Of a stretch of 64,000 bases of DNA, positions 10,105 to 19,299 are shown piece after piece. The translations under genes were made by a program, and so were the position numbers. The notes below the pieces were generated by a model. The model did not search any database. It worked only from the letters and a program-made list of their open reading frames with translations, and was not told the DNA's origin. The first letter of the stretch is position 1. Each line of letters starts with the position of its first letter. Origin of the DNA: an uncultured Flavobacteriaceae bacterium (lineage in GTDB: Bacteria; Bacteroidota; Bacteroidia; Flavobacteriales; Flavobacteriaceae); NCBI GenBank assembly GCA_938029725.1, contig CALHGE010000035.1:1-64000 (forward strand). Direction: 5' to 3'.

Positions 10105-11049
10105 CTAGGTATGCTCATTCGAAAGTACCCCGGCGCAGAGTGTTCCTATTAGGTTTCCTGATTTGTCTAACACGGCTGTGTTCTTCCAAGCAACAGCTTG
10201 TAAACTGCCGTCTTTGTTCAGTATATCACACTCGTAATTCGGTGTCAATAGAAATTTTTTATTTTCAAAATCGATATGAACCGTATTGGCTTTATCAGCA
10301 TAGGGCATAAAGTGGTCAAACCAATTTTTTTTTAGTATTTCTACCCGGTCATAACCTAATATTTCACAGCCCTTTTGATTGATCATTTCTACTTTATGCT
10401 CGCTGTCGATGAGCAGAAATATAATCGGAGCAAGATCAAGATACTGCTGAATATTTTCTTTTTCTTTTTGCAAGTTTTCATATTGCTGTTGCAAGGTTTC
10501 CGCTTTTCTGAGTTTTGTTACATTCTGCATTGATAAGCGGCAAAGTGATTTGGTATGATCTTCATTTATATTTAAGCTACTTTGAAAAAGAGCCGTAAAG
10601 CTGTATCTATCATTGGGCTTTATCTGAAGTTCGAATGATGAATTAATTTTATCATGAAAAATTTTTCTTAGGGCCAAGTATAATTTGTCTGATTCGCCAC
10701 TAGACAGATAGGTGTAAAAATCGCTGTCTTGAATGTCAGTACGTTCGGTTCCTAAAAGTATGCAAGCTGTAAGATTGATGTTCTTGACAATGCCCGCTTC
10801 ATTCAATAATAGGTAGCCTACCGGAGCAAAGTCAAACAAGTCAGTGTATTGGTCGTTTGCTTTTTCAAGACGCAGTTGAGTTTCGCGCAGTTCTACGTTC
10901 TGCATCTCTAACTCTACCTGATGCACCTCTAGCTCATGAAAGAGTTTCTTGGCCTTTATAGGGGTTAGATCATCTAGCGAGCCAAAGACCTTTCTTGCCT
11001 TGGCCTCCGCTAAATGACGTAATTTATTAGCGGTAACTTTTTTTAGCAT
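10105..11049 (-). CDS. PAS-domain protein without kinase domain
   Basis: 314 residues. The N terminus carries FHELEVHQVELEMQNVEL, nearly the same helical module as the hybrid kinase two genes downstream, then two PAS domains (about 60-180 and 195-310; FDFAPVGYLLLNEAG, LAPIIFLLIDSEHKVEMIN). The protein ends right after the second PAS domain with no HisKA, receiver or output domain and no frameshift remnant downstream. The CheB-CheR-PAS gene starts 112 bases further on the same strand. It could be a stand-alone sensor that docks onto the neighbouring kinase (inference) or a truncated kinase. Confidence 0.8.
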   Translation of the reverse strand: MLKKVTANKLRHLAEAKARKVFGSLDDLTPIKAKKLFHELEVHQVELEMQNVELRETQLRLEKANDQYTDLFDFAPVGYLLLNEAGIVKNINLTACILLGTERTDIQDSDFYTYLSSGESDKLYLALRKIFHDKINSSFELQIKPNDRYSFTALFQSSLNINEDHTKSLCRLSMQNVTKLRKAETLQQQYENLQKEKENIQQYLDLAPIIFLLIDSEHKVEMINQKGCEILGYDRVEILKKNWFDHFMPYADKANTVHIDFENKKFLLTPNYECDILNKDGSLQAVAWKNTAVLDKSGNLIGTLCAGVLSNEHT

Positions 11050-11442
11050 TATCCTTTTTTTTTAAACTATTTTACCTGGCTTAGATCAGTATAAATAGGG
11101 CTTGAAGATGAATTTTAGTATTGATTATTTATAGGGATCACGCCTATTCTAGTTAAAATCAATCGCGTATTGAAGCGTTCAAGCCAAGTAGTTAAAATAC
11201 GTAAAAAAAATGGAATCTAGTATAAGTGCATTCTTAATTCGTTCTTTTATGGTAGGCTTGTTGATTTGCCGCTTATGAGTAGGGAGTACTATATTTTGAT
11301 TACTCCTAGAAGCAAATGAATTCACTTTTTTCAAAAGTGGAATTAGGAACATATTTATAATTGATTTGTCAATTGAACCGAGTTAGTGGTAGTTTGACTA
11401 ATAATTTACCGGATGAGAACACCTTGAATTATATTTGGAGAA

Positions 11443-11513
11443 CCATAGCATAAGTAGGTTAAGTTCATGGTAAGATTTGGGGAAAAGACAGGGGAGACCC
11501 TGTCTTTTTATTT
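11443..11513 (+). ncRNA. Candidate small RNA (about 70 nt)
   Basis: TATATTTG at 11430-11437 fits the flavobacterial -7 element TAnnTTTG and would start transcription near 11443. The transcript would end at the 11483 terminator and could fold a second helix between CCAT near 11442 and ATGG near 11469. A matching -33 TTG at the usual spacing is not visible, and no known family is recognised. Both ends are inferred. Confidence 0.3.
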
Positions 11514-11515
11514 TT
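11483..11515 (+). terminator. Intrinsic terminator in a gene-poor region
   Basis: An 11-base perfect stem AAAAGACAGGG / CCCTGTCTTTT with GAGA tetraloop at 11494-11497, followed by a T-rich tail (TTATTTTT). It is oriented to the plus strand, where no protein gene lies upstream. Confidence 0.75.
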
Positions 11516-11823
11516 AAGTTATTTGAGAAAAACCCGATATCTCAAACAATAAGAGGTGTGGGAAACACTTTTTAGGGTGTATTGAATGGAGAGACGAAGT
11601 AGGGTTGTCAACTTTTCGATTTGTAGCAATTTGCCCCAAAAAAACAACCGAAATATAGAACTTTTCAGCACCACAGTATACCTGGCCTTGTTTTTTATGT
11701 ACTCTTATTAGTTGCAAATTGTGCAGCGCATGCCATTACAGAAGTAGTTATTGTAGTCAAAGGATGTTTCACTTTTACGAAGTGATTTGAGAAAAAAAAA
11801 TTTAAATATAGGAACAGAAATTT

Positions 11824-12564
11824 TTAAAAATCCAATTTCTTTTTACGGAGCTCAAAGTTTTGACCCAAGTATACTTTACGAACCATTTCATCTGCAGCCA
11901 AATCTTCTGGATGCCCTGATTTTAGAATGCCACCTTCGAACATTAAATACGAACGTTCTGTAATAGCTAAGGTTTCTTGTACGTTGTGATCGGTGATTAG
12001 AATACCGATGTTTTTATCTTTTAACTGTGCCACAATGCGCTGAATGTCTTCTACGGCAACAGGGTCGACCCCTGCGAAAGGTTCATCTAGTAAAATAAAC
12101 TTGGGGTCTGTAGCAAGAGCGCGAGCAATTTCTGTTCTTCTGCGTTCTCCACCAGATAACAAATCACCACGACTTTTACGAATATGGCCAAGACTAAACT
12201 CATCTATCAATGACTCCATCTTCATTTCTTGCTCCTTTTTACTGAGTTTAGTCAGCTGAAGTACGCTCATGATATTCTTCTCAATACTCAGTTTGCGAAA
12301 AACAGAAGCTTCTTGCGCCAAATAGCCAATGCCATTTTGTGCTCTTTTGTACATGGGGAAATTGGTAATCTCCATATCATCTAAATAGATGTTTCCGCCA
12401 TTGGGTTTTACAAGGCCCACTATCATATAGAAAGAAGTGGTTTTTCCGGCACCATTAGGTCCTAAGAGTCCAACGATTTCTCCTTGGTTAACTTCCAAAG
12501 AAATTCCTTTGACCACTTTTCGACCTCTATAGGCCTTCATGATGTTTTCTGCTCTAAGCTTCAT
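11824..12564 (-). CDS. lptB: LPS export ABC transporter ATPase LptB
   Basis: 246 residues with a complete ABC ATPase: Walker A GPNGAGKT, Q-loop in YLAQEASVF, signature LSGGERRRTEIARAL, Walker B FILLDEPFAGVDP and switch His in LITDHNV. The FAGVDP continuation and YLAQE-SVFRKL region are typical of LptB, which powers LptF/LptG to extract lipopolysaccharide from the inner membrane for transport to the outer leaflet. It lies downstream of tatC and kdsD on the same strand; kdsD acts in Kdo synthesis, so both envelope genes serve LPS biogenesis. Confidence 0.95.
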   Translation of the reverse strand: MKLRAENIMKAYRGRKVVKGISLEVNQGEIVGLLGPNGAGKTTSFYMIVGLVKPNGGNIYLDDMEITNFPMYKRAQNGIGYLAQEASVFRKLSIEKNIMSVLQLTKLSKKEQEMKMESLIDEFSLGHIRKSRGDLLSGGERRRTEIARALATDPKFILLDEPFAGVDPVAVEDIQRIVAQLKDKNIGILITDHNVQETLAITERSYLMFEGGILKSGHPEDLAADEMVRKVYLGQNFELRKKKLDF

Positions 12565-12616
12565 TTTTTCAAATCTAAAACATATAAATTTCCTCAGGAG
12601 TAAAAAGCCTTATTTT

Positions 12617-13471
12617 TTAACTTTTTTTGGCACGGACTGCAACTAGTTTTGCTTCTTTTTTAGCCTGGCGTTTTAATACCCTTTTTGAAATATAAATACT
12701 GATTTGGTATAATATTAAGATAGGTAAGGCTACTACAACTTGACTAGCGATGTCTGGAGGCGTAATTACGGCCGCCAAAATCAAGACAACTACCAACGAT
12801 ATTTTACGGTATTTTCTGAGTATCTCAGGAGTCACCAAACCAACTTTGGTTAGGAAATAAACAATGATCGGTAGCTCGAAAATAAGTCCACATGCGATCA
12901 CTGAGGTCCGCACCGTGGCCACGTATGAGGCTAAATCGAATTCATTGGTTACTTCGGCACTTACTTGATAGGTTCCTAAAAAGTTTATAGATAGTGGCGC
13001 AACAACATAATAACCGAATAAAGCTCCGGTAAAAAACAATAGTGAAGCTACGAAAATAAAACCTCTAGAATGTTTGCGTTCTTTATCATGTAGGCCCGGG
13101 CTAATGAATTTCCAAAGTTCAAACAATACATAGGGAAAGCCAATGATGAATCCGGCCCAAATAGAGGTCCATATATGTGCAGAAAATTGCCCAGCCATCA
13201 AACGACTTTGAATAGTAAAGGGGAGCTCATCAGCACAGAAGTCAGAATCTATACCTAGAAAAGTGCCTATTTTGCAAAAGAACTTATAGGTAGGGAAGTC
13301 CATTTTTTTTGGCCCAAAAAGTACCGTATCAAAAATAAAATCCTTCATCAAGAAAGCGACACTTCCGATAATAACGATAGCCAAAACGGAGCGTATCAAA
13401 TGCCATCTTAATACTTCAAGGTGGTCAAGAAAAGACATTTCATCAAGTGACTTGGTTGCTGCTTTTGCCAT
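12617..13471 (-). CDS. tatC: Sec-independent protein translocase TatC
   Basis: 284 residues, six membrane segments. The N-terminal signature MSFLDHLEVLRWHLIRS, the first periplasmic loop, FELWKFISPGLHDKERK and ALFGYYVVAPLSINFL are diagnostic of TatC, the receptor subunit for twin-arginine signal peptides. The first periplasmic loop contains two cysteines and is longer than in E. coli. It starts two bases after the kdsD stop, so the two are co-transcribed. No tatA or tatB is in the window. The last 20 residues are strongly basic. Confidence 0.95.
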   Translation of the reverse strand: MAKAATKSLDEMSFLDHLEVLRWHLIRSVLAIVIIGSVAFLMKDFIFDTVLFGPKKMDFPTYKFFCKIGTFLGIDSDFCADELPFTIQSRLMAGQFSAHIWTSIWAGFIIGFPYVLFELWKFISPGLHDKERKHSRGFIFVASLLFFTGALFGYYVVAPLSINFLGTYQVSAEVTNEFDLASYVATVRTSVIACGLIFELPIIVYFLTKVGLVTPEILRKYRKISLVVVLILAAVITPPDIASQVVVALPILILYQISIYISKRVLKRQAKKEAKLVAVRAKKS

Positions 13472-13473
13472 TA

Positions 13474-14439
13474 TTATAGAATACCTTCTTTGATTAAGTT
13501 ATGCAAATGTACAATACCCATATATTTTTCACCATCGACGGCTAATAATTGTGAGATGCTTTTTTCTTGCATCACTTCAAGTGCTTTAATTGCAAGTACT
13601 TCGGTCGCTATGGTTTTTGGATTGCTGCTCATAATGTCTTTAGCGGTTAATCCGTTTATCGTGTCATAGGTATTGAGCATTCTACGTATATCGCCGTCAG
13701 TTATTATGCCTACAACCTTGTCATGTTCTAAAACTGCGGTAACCCCTAACATTTTTTCAGAAATCTCAACAATTACTTGTTTGATATCGGTAGTAAGATC
13801 TACTGCTGGTTTTTGATTCGCAGCAACGATATCCGCTACCCTTAGGTAGAGGCGTTTTCCTAAAGCGCCACCCGGGTGGTACTTTGCAAAATCACTACTA
13901 CTAAAACCTTTTAAATCTAGCAGGCAAATGGCTAAGGCATCACCCATTACCATTTGCGCGGTGGTACTCGTAGTTGGCGCTAAATTGTTAGGGCAGGCTT
14001 CTTTTTCTACAAAAGTGTTTAGAATAAAATCTGATTGTTGGGCTAGAAAAGACGCTGTATTACCCGTCATTGCGATGAGCTTATTTTTTCCTCTTTTGAT
14101 AAGGGGCACTAACATTTTTATTTCAGGCGTATTGCCGCTTTTAGAAATACAAATGACCACATCATTTTCTTGTACCGTTCCTAAATCACCATGAATCGCA
14201 TCTGCTGCGTGCATAAAAATGGCAGGTGTTCCCGTAGAATTTAAGGTAGCTACAATCTTTGAAGCGATAATAGCACTTTTTCCAATTCCTGAAATGATTA
14301 CCCTTCCTTTTGAGGAGATGATACAAGAAACCGCATTCGCAAAATCATTGGTCAAAAACGAGTTCAAGTTTTGAATTGCATCGCTCTCGGTTTGTATGGT
14401 TTTCTTTGCTAGATCGAGTATAGCTTTGGTATCGCTCAA
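13474..14439 (-). CDS. kdsD: D-arabinose 5-phosphate isomerase (KdsD/KpsF)
   Basis: 321 residues: a SIS sugar-isomerase domain (about 30-165; VIISGIGKSAIIASK, STGTPAIFMHAADAIHGDLG, CISKSGNTPEIK) followed by two CBS domains (about 200-321). It converts ribulose 5-phosphate to arabinose 5-phosphate, the first committed step of Kdo synthesis for LPS. The start is TTG at 14437-14439; no in-frame ATG occurs between it and the upstream in-frame stop, and the length fits the family. Divergent from recQ across about 200 bases, so the promoters of both lie there. Confidence 0.93.
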   Translation of the reverse strand: MSDTKAILDLAKKTIQTESDAIQNLNSFLTNDFANAVSCIISSKGRVIISGIGKSAIIASKIVATLNSTGTPAIFMHAADAIHGDLGTVQENDVVICISKSGNTPEIKMLVPLIKRGKNKLIAMTGNTASFLAQQSDFILNTFVEKEACPNNLAPTTSTTAQMVMGDALAICLLDLKGFSSSDFAKYHPGGALGKRLYLRVADIVAANQKPAVDLTTDIKQVIVEISEKMLGVTAVLEHDKVVGIITDGDIRRMLNTYDTINGLTAKDIMSSNPKTIATEVLAIKALEVMQEKSISQLLAVDGEKYMGIVHLHNLIKEGIL

Positions 14440-14635
14440 GGTATAAATTGAATTATCGGTTGCTTTCTATTGAGAAAGTATTATATTTAAGATTGCAAAT
14501 TTACGTAAAGTTAAGGATATCAAATTCTTTTGAAATAAAACGAAGTTTATTCTGCATTGTAGCGATTTAAAGGCTTATAAATCCGTATATTACAAAGACT
14601 AAGATTTGCAAATTTGTTAAAGAAATTAGTATTCA

Positions 14636-16846
14636 ATGAAAAACAAGGGTTTAGTTTTGAGTGAACTCGATTTACATGCTTCCTTAAAAAAACATTTCGG
14701 ATTTTCCGAATTTAAAGGTCTTCAAGAACAAGTTATTAGCCATATAGTTCAGGGTAATAACACCTTTGTTATTATGCCAACAGGCGGAGGAAAATCACTT
14801 TGTTATCAGTTGCCCGCATTAATGCAAGAGGGTACTGCTATAATCGTTTCCCCACTTATCGCATTAATGAAGAATCAGGTAGATGCCATTCGGGGCATTT
14901 CCTCAGATCATGGTATCGCACATGTTTTAAACTCTAGTTTAAATAAAACGGAGATTAAGCAGGTTAAGGAAGATATATCAAGCGGAATTACCAAGCTACT
15001 ATATGTTGCGCCAGAATCTTTAACAAAGGCGGAATATGTTGAGTTTTTACAAGGGCAGACCATATCTTTTATGGCTGTTGATGAAGCGCATTGTATCTCA
15101 GAATGGGGCCATGATTTCAGACCAGAATATCGTAATTTGAAATCGATTTCTGATCGCTTGGGAGATAATATTCCGATCATTGGTCTAACGGCTACGGCAA
15201 CGCCAAAGGTACAAGAAGACATCATAAAGAACTTAGGTATCACAGATGCAAAATTGTTTAAAGCATCATTTAACCGCCCTAACTTGTATTATGAAGTGCG
15301 AACCAAGACCGAAAATGTCGATGCCGATATTATTCGTTTCGTAAAACAAAATTCAGGAAAATCGGGTATCATCTATTGTTTGAGTAGAAAACGTGTGCAA
15401 CAATTAGCGCAAGTTTTGCAGGTGAATGGTGTGAGTGCTGTTCCTTACCACGCTGGTTTTGATGCAAAAACACGATCGAAGCATCAAGATATGTTTTTGA
15501 TGCAAGATGTTGATGTGGTGGTCGCTACTATTGCTTTCGGAATGGGTATCGATAAGCCCGATGTTCGTTTTGTAATTCATCATGATATTCCTAAAAGTAT
15601 AGAGAGTTATTATCAAGAGACTGGTCGTGCTGGAAGAGATGGTGGAGAAGGGCACTGTTTGGCATTCTATTCCTATAAGGATATAGAGAAGCTAGAAAAG
15701 TTTATGTCAGGAAAACCTGTTGCAGAGCAGGAAATCGGTAATGCCCTTTTACAGGAAGTTGTTGCTTACGCAGAAACTTCGATGTCTCGTAGAAAATTTA
15801 TGTTGCATTATTTCGGCGAATCTTTTGATGATAAGACTGGAGATGGTGCCGATATGGATGACAATACTAGAAATCCAAAAAGTAAGCAAGAAGCTCAAGA
15901 TTCGGTTGTTAAAATATTGAAAGTAGTTCAAGGAACGGTTGAAAAATTCAAATCAAAAGAAATTGTCAAGGCGCTTCGCGGGGAATTAAATGCGCTTATT
16001 TCGTCGCATAAAACAAATGAAAAACCCTTTTTCGGAATAGGTTCTGATAGAGATAGCGGCTATTGGATGGCTTTGATTCGTCAATCTTTGGTTGCGGGAC
16101 TCTTGAAAAAGGAGATTGAGCAGTACGGTATTTTAAGGCTTACAAAAAAAGGTGAGGCGTATTTAAAGGAGCCCGTCTCTTTTATGATGACTACTGACCA
16201 CGTATATACAAAAGAATCTACAGATGCTATCGTAAGTGCCTCTAAAGCCGGGGTTGCCGATGAGAAATTGCTGAAGCAATTGGAAAATCTAAGAAAGGCG
16301 CAATCAAAGAAAATGGATGTACCGCCGTATGTAGTATTTCAAGATTTTTCTCTTGATGATATGGCCTTAAAATATCCTAGCTCCATGGAGGAGATGCTCA
16401 ATATTCATGGAGTAGGCGAGGGGAAAGCAAAGAAATATGGAAAGCCTTTTGTAGAATTTATAAAGAATTATGTAGAAGAGAATGATATTCTGCGCCCTGA
16501 TGATTTGGTGGTGAAAAGTACGGGTGCTAACTCAGCACTAAAATTATATATTATTCAGAATGTAGATCGAAAATTACCCTTAAGTGATATTGCTTCTGCG
16601 AAAGGCTTGGAAATTCCTGAACTTATTAAGGCGATGGAGCAGATTGTTTTTAGTGGAACAAAATTAAACTTGGGCTATTGGATTGATGAAATCTTAGATG
16701 AGGACCAACAAGAAGAAATTCACGAATACTTTTTAGAAGCGGAAACAGATAATTTAGAAACCGCAATGGAAGAGTTTGATGGTGACTATGAAGATGAAGA
16801 ACTCCGTTTATATCGTTTGAAGTTTTTTAGTGAGGTAGCGAATTAA
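14636..16846 (+). CDS. recQ: ATP-dependent DNA helicase RecQ
   Basis: 736 residues with the full RecQ layout: helicase motif I MPTGGGKSLC, DEAH box VDEAHCISEWGHDFRPEY, motif III LTATATP, helicase C with QETGRAGRDG, a RecQ zinc/winged-helix region (about 350-510) and an HRDC-like domain at about 530-610. The C-terminal tail of about 110 residues is longer than in E. coli and ends in an acidic stretch. It unwinds branched DNA in recombinational repair. A strong terminator follows at once, so it is probably monocistronic. Confidence 0.95.
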   Translation: MKNKGLVLSELDLHASLKKHFGFSEFKGLQEQVISHIVQGNNTFVIMPTGGGKSLCYQLPALMQEGTAIIVSPLIALMKNQVDAIRGISSDHGIAHVLNSSLNKTEIKQVKEDISSGITKLLYVAPESLTKAEYVEFLQGQTISFMAVDEAHCISEWGHDFRPEYRNLKSISDRLGDNIPIIGLTATATPKVQEDIIKNLGITDAKLFKASFNRPNLYYEVRTKTENVDADIIRFVKQNSGKSGIIYCLSRKRVQQLAQVLQVNGVSAVPYHAGFDAKTRSKHQDMFLMQDVDVVVATIAFGMGIDKPDVRFVIHHDIPKSIESYYQETGRAGRDGGEGHCLAFYSYKDIEKLEKFMSGKPVAEQEIGNALLQEVVAYAETSMSRRKFMLHYFGESFDDKTGDGADMDDNTRNPKSKQEAQDSVVKILKVVQGTVEKFKSKEIVKALRGELNALISSHKTNEKPFFGIGSDRDSGYWMALIRQSLVAGLLKKEIEQYGILRLTKKGEAYLKEPVSFMMTTDHVYTKESTDAIVSASKAGVADEKLLKQLENLRKAQSKKMDVPPYVVFQDFSLDDMALKYPSSMEEMLNIHGVGEGKAKKYGKPFVEFIKNYVEENDILRPDDLVVKSTGANSALKLYIIQNVDRKLPLSDIASAKGLEIPELIKAMEQIVFSGTKLNLGYWIDEILDEDQQEEIHEYFLEAETDNLETAMEEFDGDYEDEELRLYRLKFFSEVAN

Positions 16847-16864
16847 TACATCATCACAGCTACT

Positions 16865-16901
16865 AAAAGCCGCTATCCAAACATTGGATAGCGGCTTTTT
16901 T
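16865..16901. terminator. Intrinsic terminator after recQ
   Basis: Perfect 16-base arms (16865-16880 and 16884-16899) with a 3-base ACA loop and flanking A and T runs. The arm sequence AAAAGCCGCTATCCAA is identical to that of the terminator at 17791. Confidence 0.9.
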
Positions 16902-17254
16902 GCTGGTTTTTTCTTAGATTTTACTCATTAGGTGCCTATTATCGAATGTTTGCAAGCATTTTTAGCTCTACAGCAGCTGTTTCAATAAAAAGCCATAGCT
17001 CTGCATTGATTTGCAGCACCTATTACATTTGAGTTTTTTCTAAACCAGTATCGATTTAAGCGTTGAACTGGGCGCCGATGGCGCTGTAAGAAGTTTTGAT
17101 CACCTGATGACTTTTGTTAGAATGATGGCTTTAGAAAATGGAAGTATGATTATTTTTTATTTTGTTTATCGTTTTTAATAAAACTTTAAACAAAAATTAA
17201 GAATAAGGTAAGATCAATCATTTAATTTTGATGAAACAAAAAAAATAAATAGTT
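16902..17254. promoter_or_regulatory. Promoter region of the FAS1 gene
   Basis: This region of about 350 bases contains no gene. TAATTTTG at 17223-17230 is an exact TAnnTTTG -7 element, which would start transcription near 17236 and give a leader of about 19 bases before the FAS1 start. I find no clear TTG -33 element at the expected distance. Confidence 0.5.
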
Positions 17255-17773
17255 ATGAAAATGATTAAAATTACTCTAGTATCTGCCTTGATGTTATTCA
17301 CGGCGAGTTCAATTGCGCAGTCTGAAAATATTATTGGTGTTGCTGCAGGAAACGAAAATTTTTCAACTTTGGTTGCAGCTGTAAAAGCTGCTGATTTAGT
17401 CGCTACTCTAAGTAGTGATGGCCCTTTTACGGTTTTTGCGCCAACGAATGATGCTTTTGGTAAATTGCCAGAAGGTGCCGTTGCAGGTCTTCTAAAGCCA
17501 GAAAGTAAGACAGCATTAACCGGTGTTTTGACTTATCATGTTGTTGCAGGTAAGTTCGAGGCCGCTGCAGTTATTGATGCAATTAAGGCAAATAACGGAA
17601 TGTTCAAAGTGACTACGGTTCAAGGCGGAGAAATTATACTTTCTCTTGAAGGAGCTAAAGTAATACTTACCGATTCAAATGGCGCTAAGGCTACGGTTGT
17701 GATTGCTGATGTTGCTGCAAGTAACGGAGTTATTCATGCGATTGATTCAGTGGTCATGCCTGCTTCGAAATAG
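17255..17773 (+). CDS. Secreted fasciclin (FAS1) domain protein
   Basis: 172 residues: a Sec signal peptide (MKMIKITLVSALMLFTASSIAQ), then one FAS1 domain covering the rest, with H1 motif GPFTVFAPTNDAFGKLP and H2-region YHVVAGKF, ending with VIHAIDSVVMP. FAS1 proteins are periplasmic or surface adhesion modules; the precise ligand is unknown. Single gene with its own promoter and terminator. Confidence 0.92.
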   Translation: MKMIKITLVSALMLFTASSIAQSENIIGVAAGNENFSTLVAAVKAADLVATLSSDGPFTVFAPTNDAFGKLPEGAVAGLLKPESKTALTGVLTYHVVAGKFEAAAVIDAIKANNGMFKVTTVQGGEIILSLEGAKVILTDSNGAKATVVIADVAASNGVIHAIDSVVMPASK

Positions 17774-17790
17774 AAAAAATACGCTTAAAA

Positions 17791-17826
17791 AAAAGCCGCT
17801 ATCCAAGTATTGGATAGCGGCTTTTT
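17791..17826. terminator. Bidirectional terminator between convergent genes
   Basis: 16-base perfect arms (17791-17806 and 17810-17825), loop GTA, preceded by an A run and followed by T. It can serve the FAS1 gene (plus) and the gene ending at 17844 (minus). Arms are identical to the recQ terminator 926 bases upstream. Confidence 0.88.
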
Positions 17827-17843
17827 AAGTCTTAGATTCAATT

Positions 17844-19175
17844 TCAATCAGCCGAAGCGCCGCCGTCTGTTTTAGTTTTTCGCAACTGACGTTGTATTTT
17901 TTTAATGGCAGATTCTATAGATTTTTCAGGTTCGATAATATTGTACTCGCCCCAAAAATCTGGGTCAGCGAAACCCAGGGCTTCATCGTTTAAAATAATG
18001 GAGGATTTCATTCTATCTTTAGCCTTAGGTAACAGGCTCTCGTTATTGTTTGTCCAATCTGTTACAGCCATTTCACAGGTCATACTGTAGACCGAGTTAA
18101 ATAGTTTTTTATCCCAATTCACTTTAAACTCTAATAAAACATTGCTGTAGCCATAGTACCATTTTCCATTCTTTTCGCGGTAATCAACGCGGTAGGCTAC
18201 TTCAGTTGGCCAAACACTAGCGTTTCGAGGTTTTTTGCGAACGAACATTTTTGATGCTTTTTCTTTATCTGTGATATTCAAAGAATAGATAGCGCTTGTC
18301 AAAATTTTGTTACCAGCCTCAATATAGAGCTTGCCTTCATAAAGTGGGTATTGAATGTGTTGCTTCTGTTTAAAGTCAACAACATAAATGAGTTGGTCAT
18401 TTACTCGAATAGACCTATCAAAGCTAAAAACATAATCATCGATTGATTCTTCGGTGAAAACATATTTAGGGTATTTCATAATATCCACGAATAAGGCATT
18501 GAAAGGGCCACCTTGGAGTTTGAGAGCTACCGTATCTAATTTGCTATAATCCGTGCTTTTTCTAACCTTGTATAATTCAACAGCGTCTTTTCTATCTGAA
18601 GTATAGGGCGTTTTGTAGATGTTAACTACCGCTTCTGATAGGGATACATTCTTTCTCCTTTTCTTAATAGTTTCTCTATAAAAAGCAGTCATTAATGTAG
18701 GATTGTCAAAATAATTATCCCCTCTTTTTGCGATCGTTTCAGCAACCAATTTTTTTGCATTTTTGGGTATACTCAACGCAACACCTGAAAGTTCTGTAAT
18801 AGAAACGTTCATAAGAATTTTACTTTTACTATCAGATAGTCGTGCCAACGGAATTGTTTTGGTCTTATAGCCCAAGAACGAAATCATAACTTTTCGGGAA
18901 TTAAAACCTTGAGGCACCTTCAAATTGAATTCACCTTCAGTATTGGTTATGGTACTAATATTTGAATTTTCAATAGATAAGGTTGCAAAAATTAGTGGTT
19001 TTTTGCTATCGGCATCTAAAACCTCCCCTTTGTATTGGATGAAAGCACTTGTTTTTTGTTCTTTATCTTGAAAGAAGGCAGCTGCTTTTTGTGTTCCTGT
19101 TACCCCAACTAACACTACTACTAGTAGCATTGTAATCAAGGATTTTTTGGGTAAACCTGTGTTTTTTTGAATCAT
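17844..19175 (-). CDS. Exported carboxypeptidase-regulatory-like / DUF5686-type protein
   Basis: 443 residues. A signal peptide or N-terminal anchor (about 12-34) is followed by a carboxypeptidase regulatory-like beta domain (about 48-130; GEVLDADSKKPLIFATLSIENSN and FLGYKT), then a region with PTLMTAFYRETIKKRRKNVSL and EAVVNIYKTPY that resembles the N-terminal half of DUF5686 proteins. Full DUF5686 proteins are about 800 residues and end in a beta barrel; this one stops before a barrel. Function unknown; the family is envelope-associated in Bacteroidota. Confidence 0.75.
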   Translation of the reverse strand: MIQKNTGLPKKSLITMLLVVVLVGVTGTQKAAAFFQDKEQKTSAFIQYKGEVLDADSKKPLIFATLSIENSNISTITNTEGEFNLKVPQGFNSRKVMISFLGYKTKTIPLARLSDSKSKILMNVSITELSGVALSIPKNAKKLVAETIAKRGDNYFDNPTLMTAFYRETIKKRRKNVSLSEAVVNIYKTPYTSDRKDAVELYKVRKSTDYSKLDTVALKLQGGPFNALFVDIMKYPKYVFTEESIDDYVFSFDRSIRVNDQLIYVVDFKQKQHIQYPLYEGKLYIEAGNKILTSAIYSLNITDKEKASKMFVRKKPRNASVWPTEVAYRVDYREKNGKWYYGYSNVLLEFKVNWDKKLFNSVYSMTCEMAVTDWTNNNESLLPKAKDRMKSSIILNDEALGFADPDFWGEYNIIEPEKSIESAIKKIQRQLRKTKTDGGASAD

Positions 19176-19299
19176 TTTTGAATCATTAAAAAAGCAATAA
19201 ATTGTATGCGATTCACTACTTTACCCTAAGTTACTAATTTGTAGGTATATAAATTGTTAAAAGCAGTTTTAATGTCATCAGGCAGATGCCTCATAGGGC

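Larger units (their letters stand above)
11050..11823. other. Long intergenic region with plus-strand terminator
   Basis: About 770 bases between two minus-strand genes. No ORF here looks coding: the only one of note (11514-11717, minus) begins beyond a terminator and has a composition unlike neighbouring genes. The one strong signal is a plus-strand terminator at 11483, although both flanking genes run on the minus strand. Confidence 0.5.

Noticed and set aside
11514..11717. Minus-strand ORF of 67 codons
   Set aside because: No homology pattern, no promoter and odd composition; judged chance.
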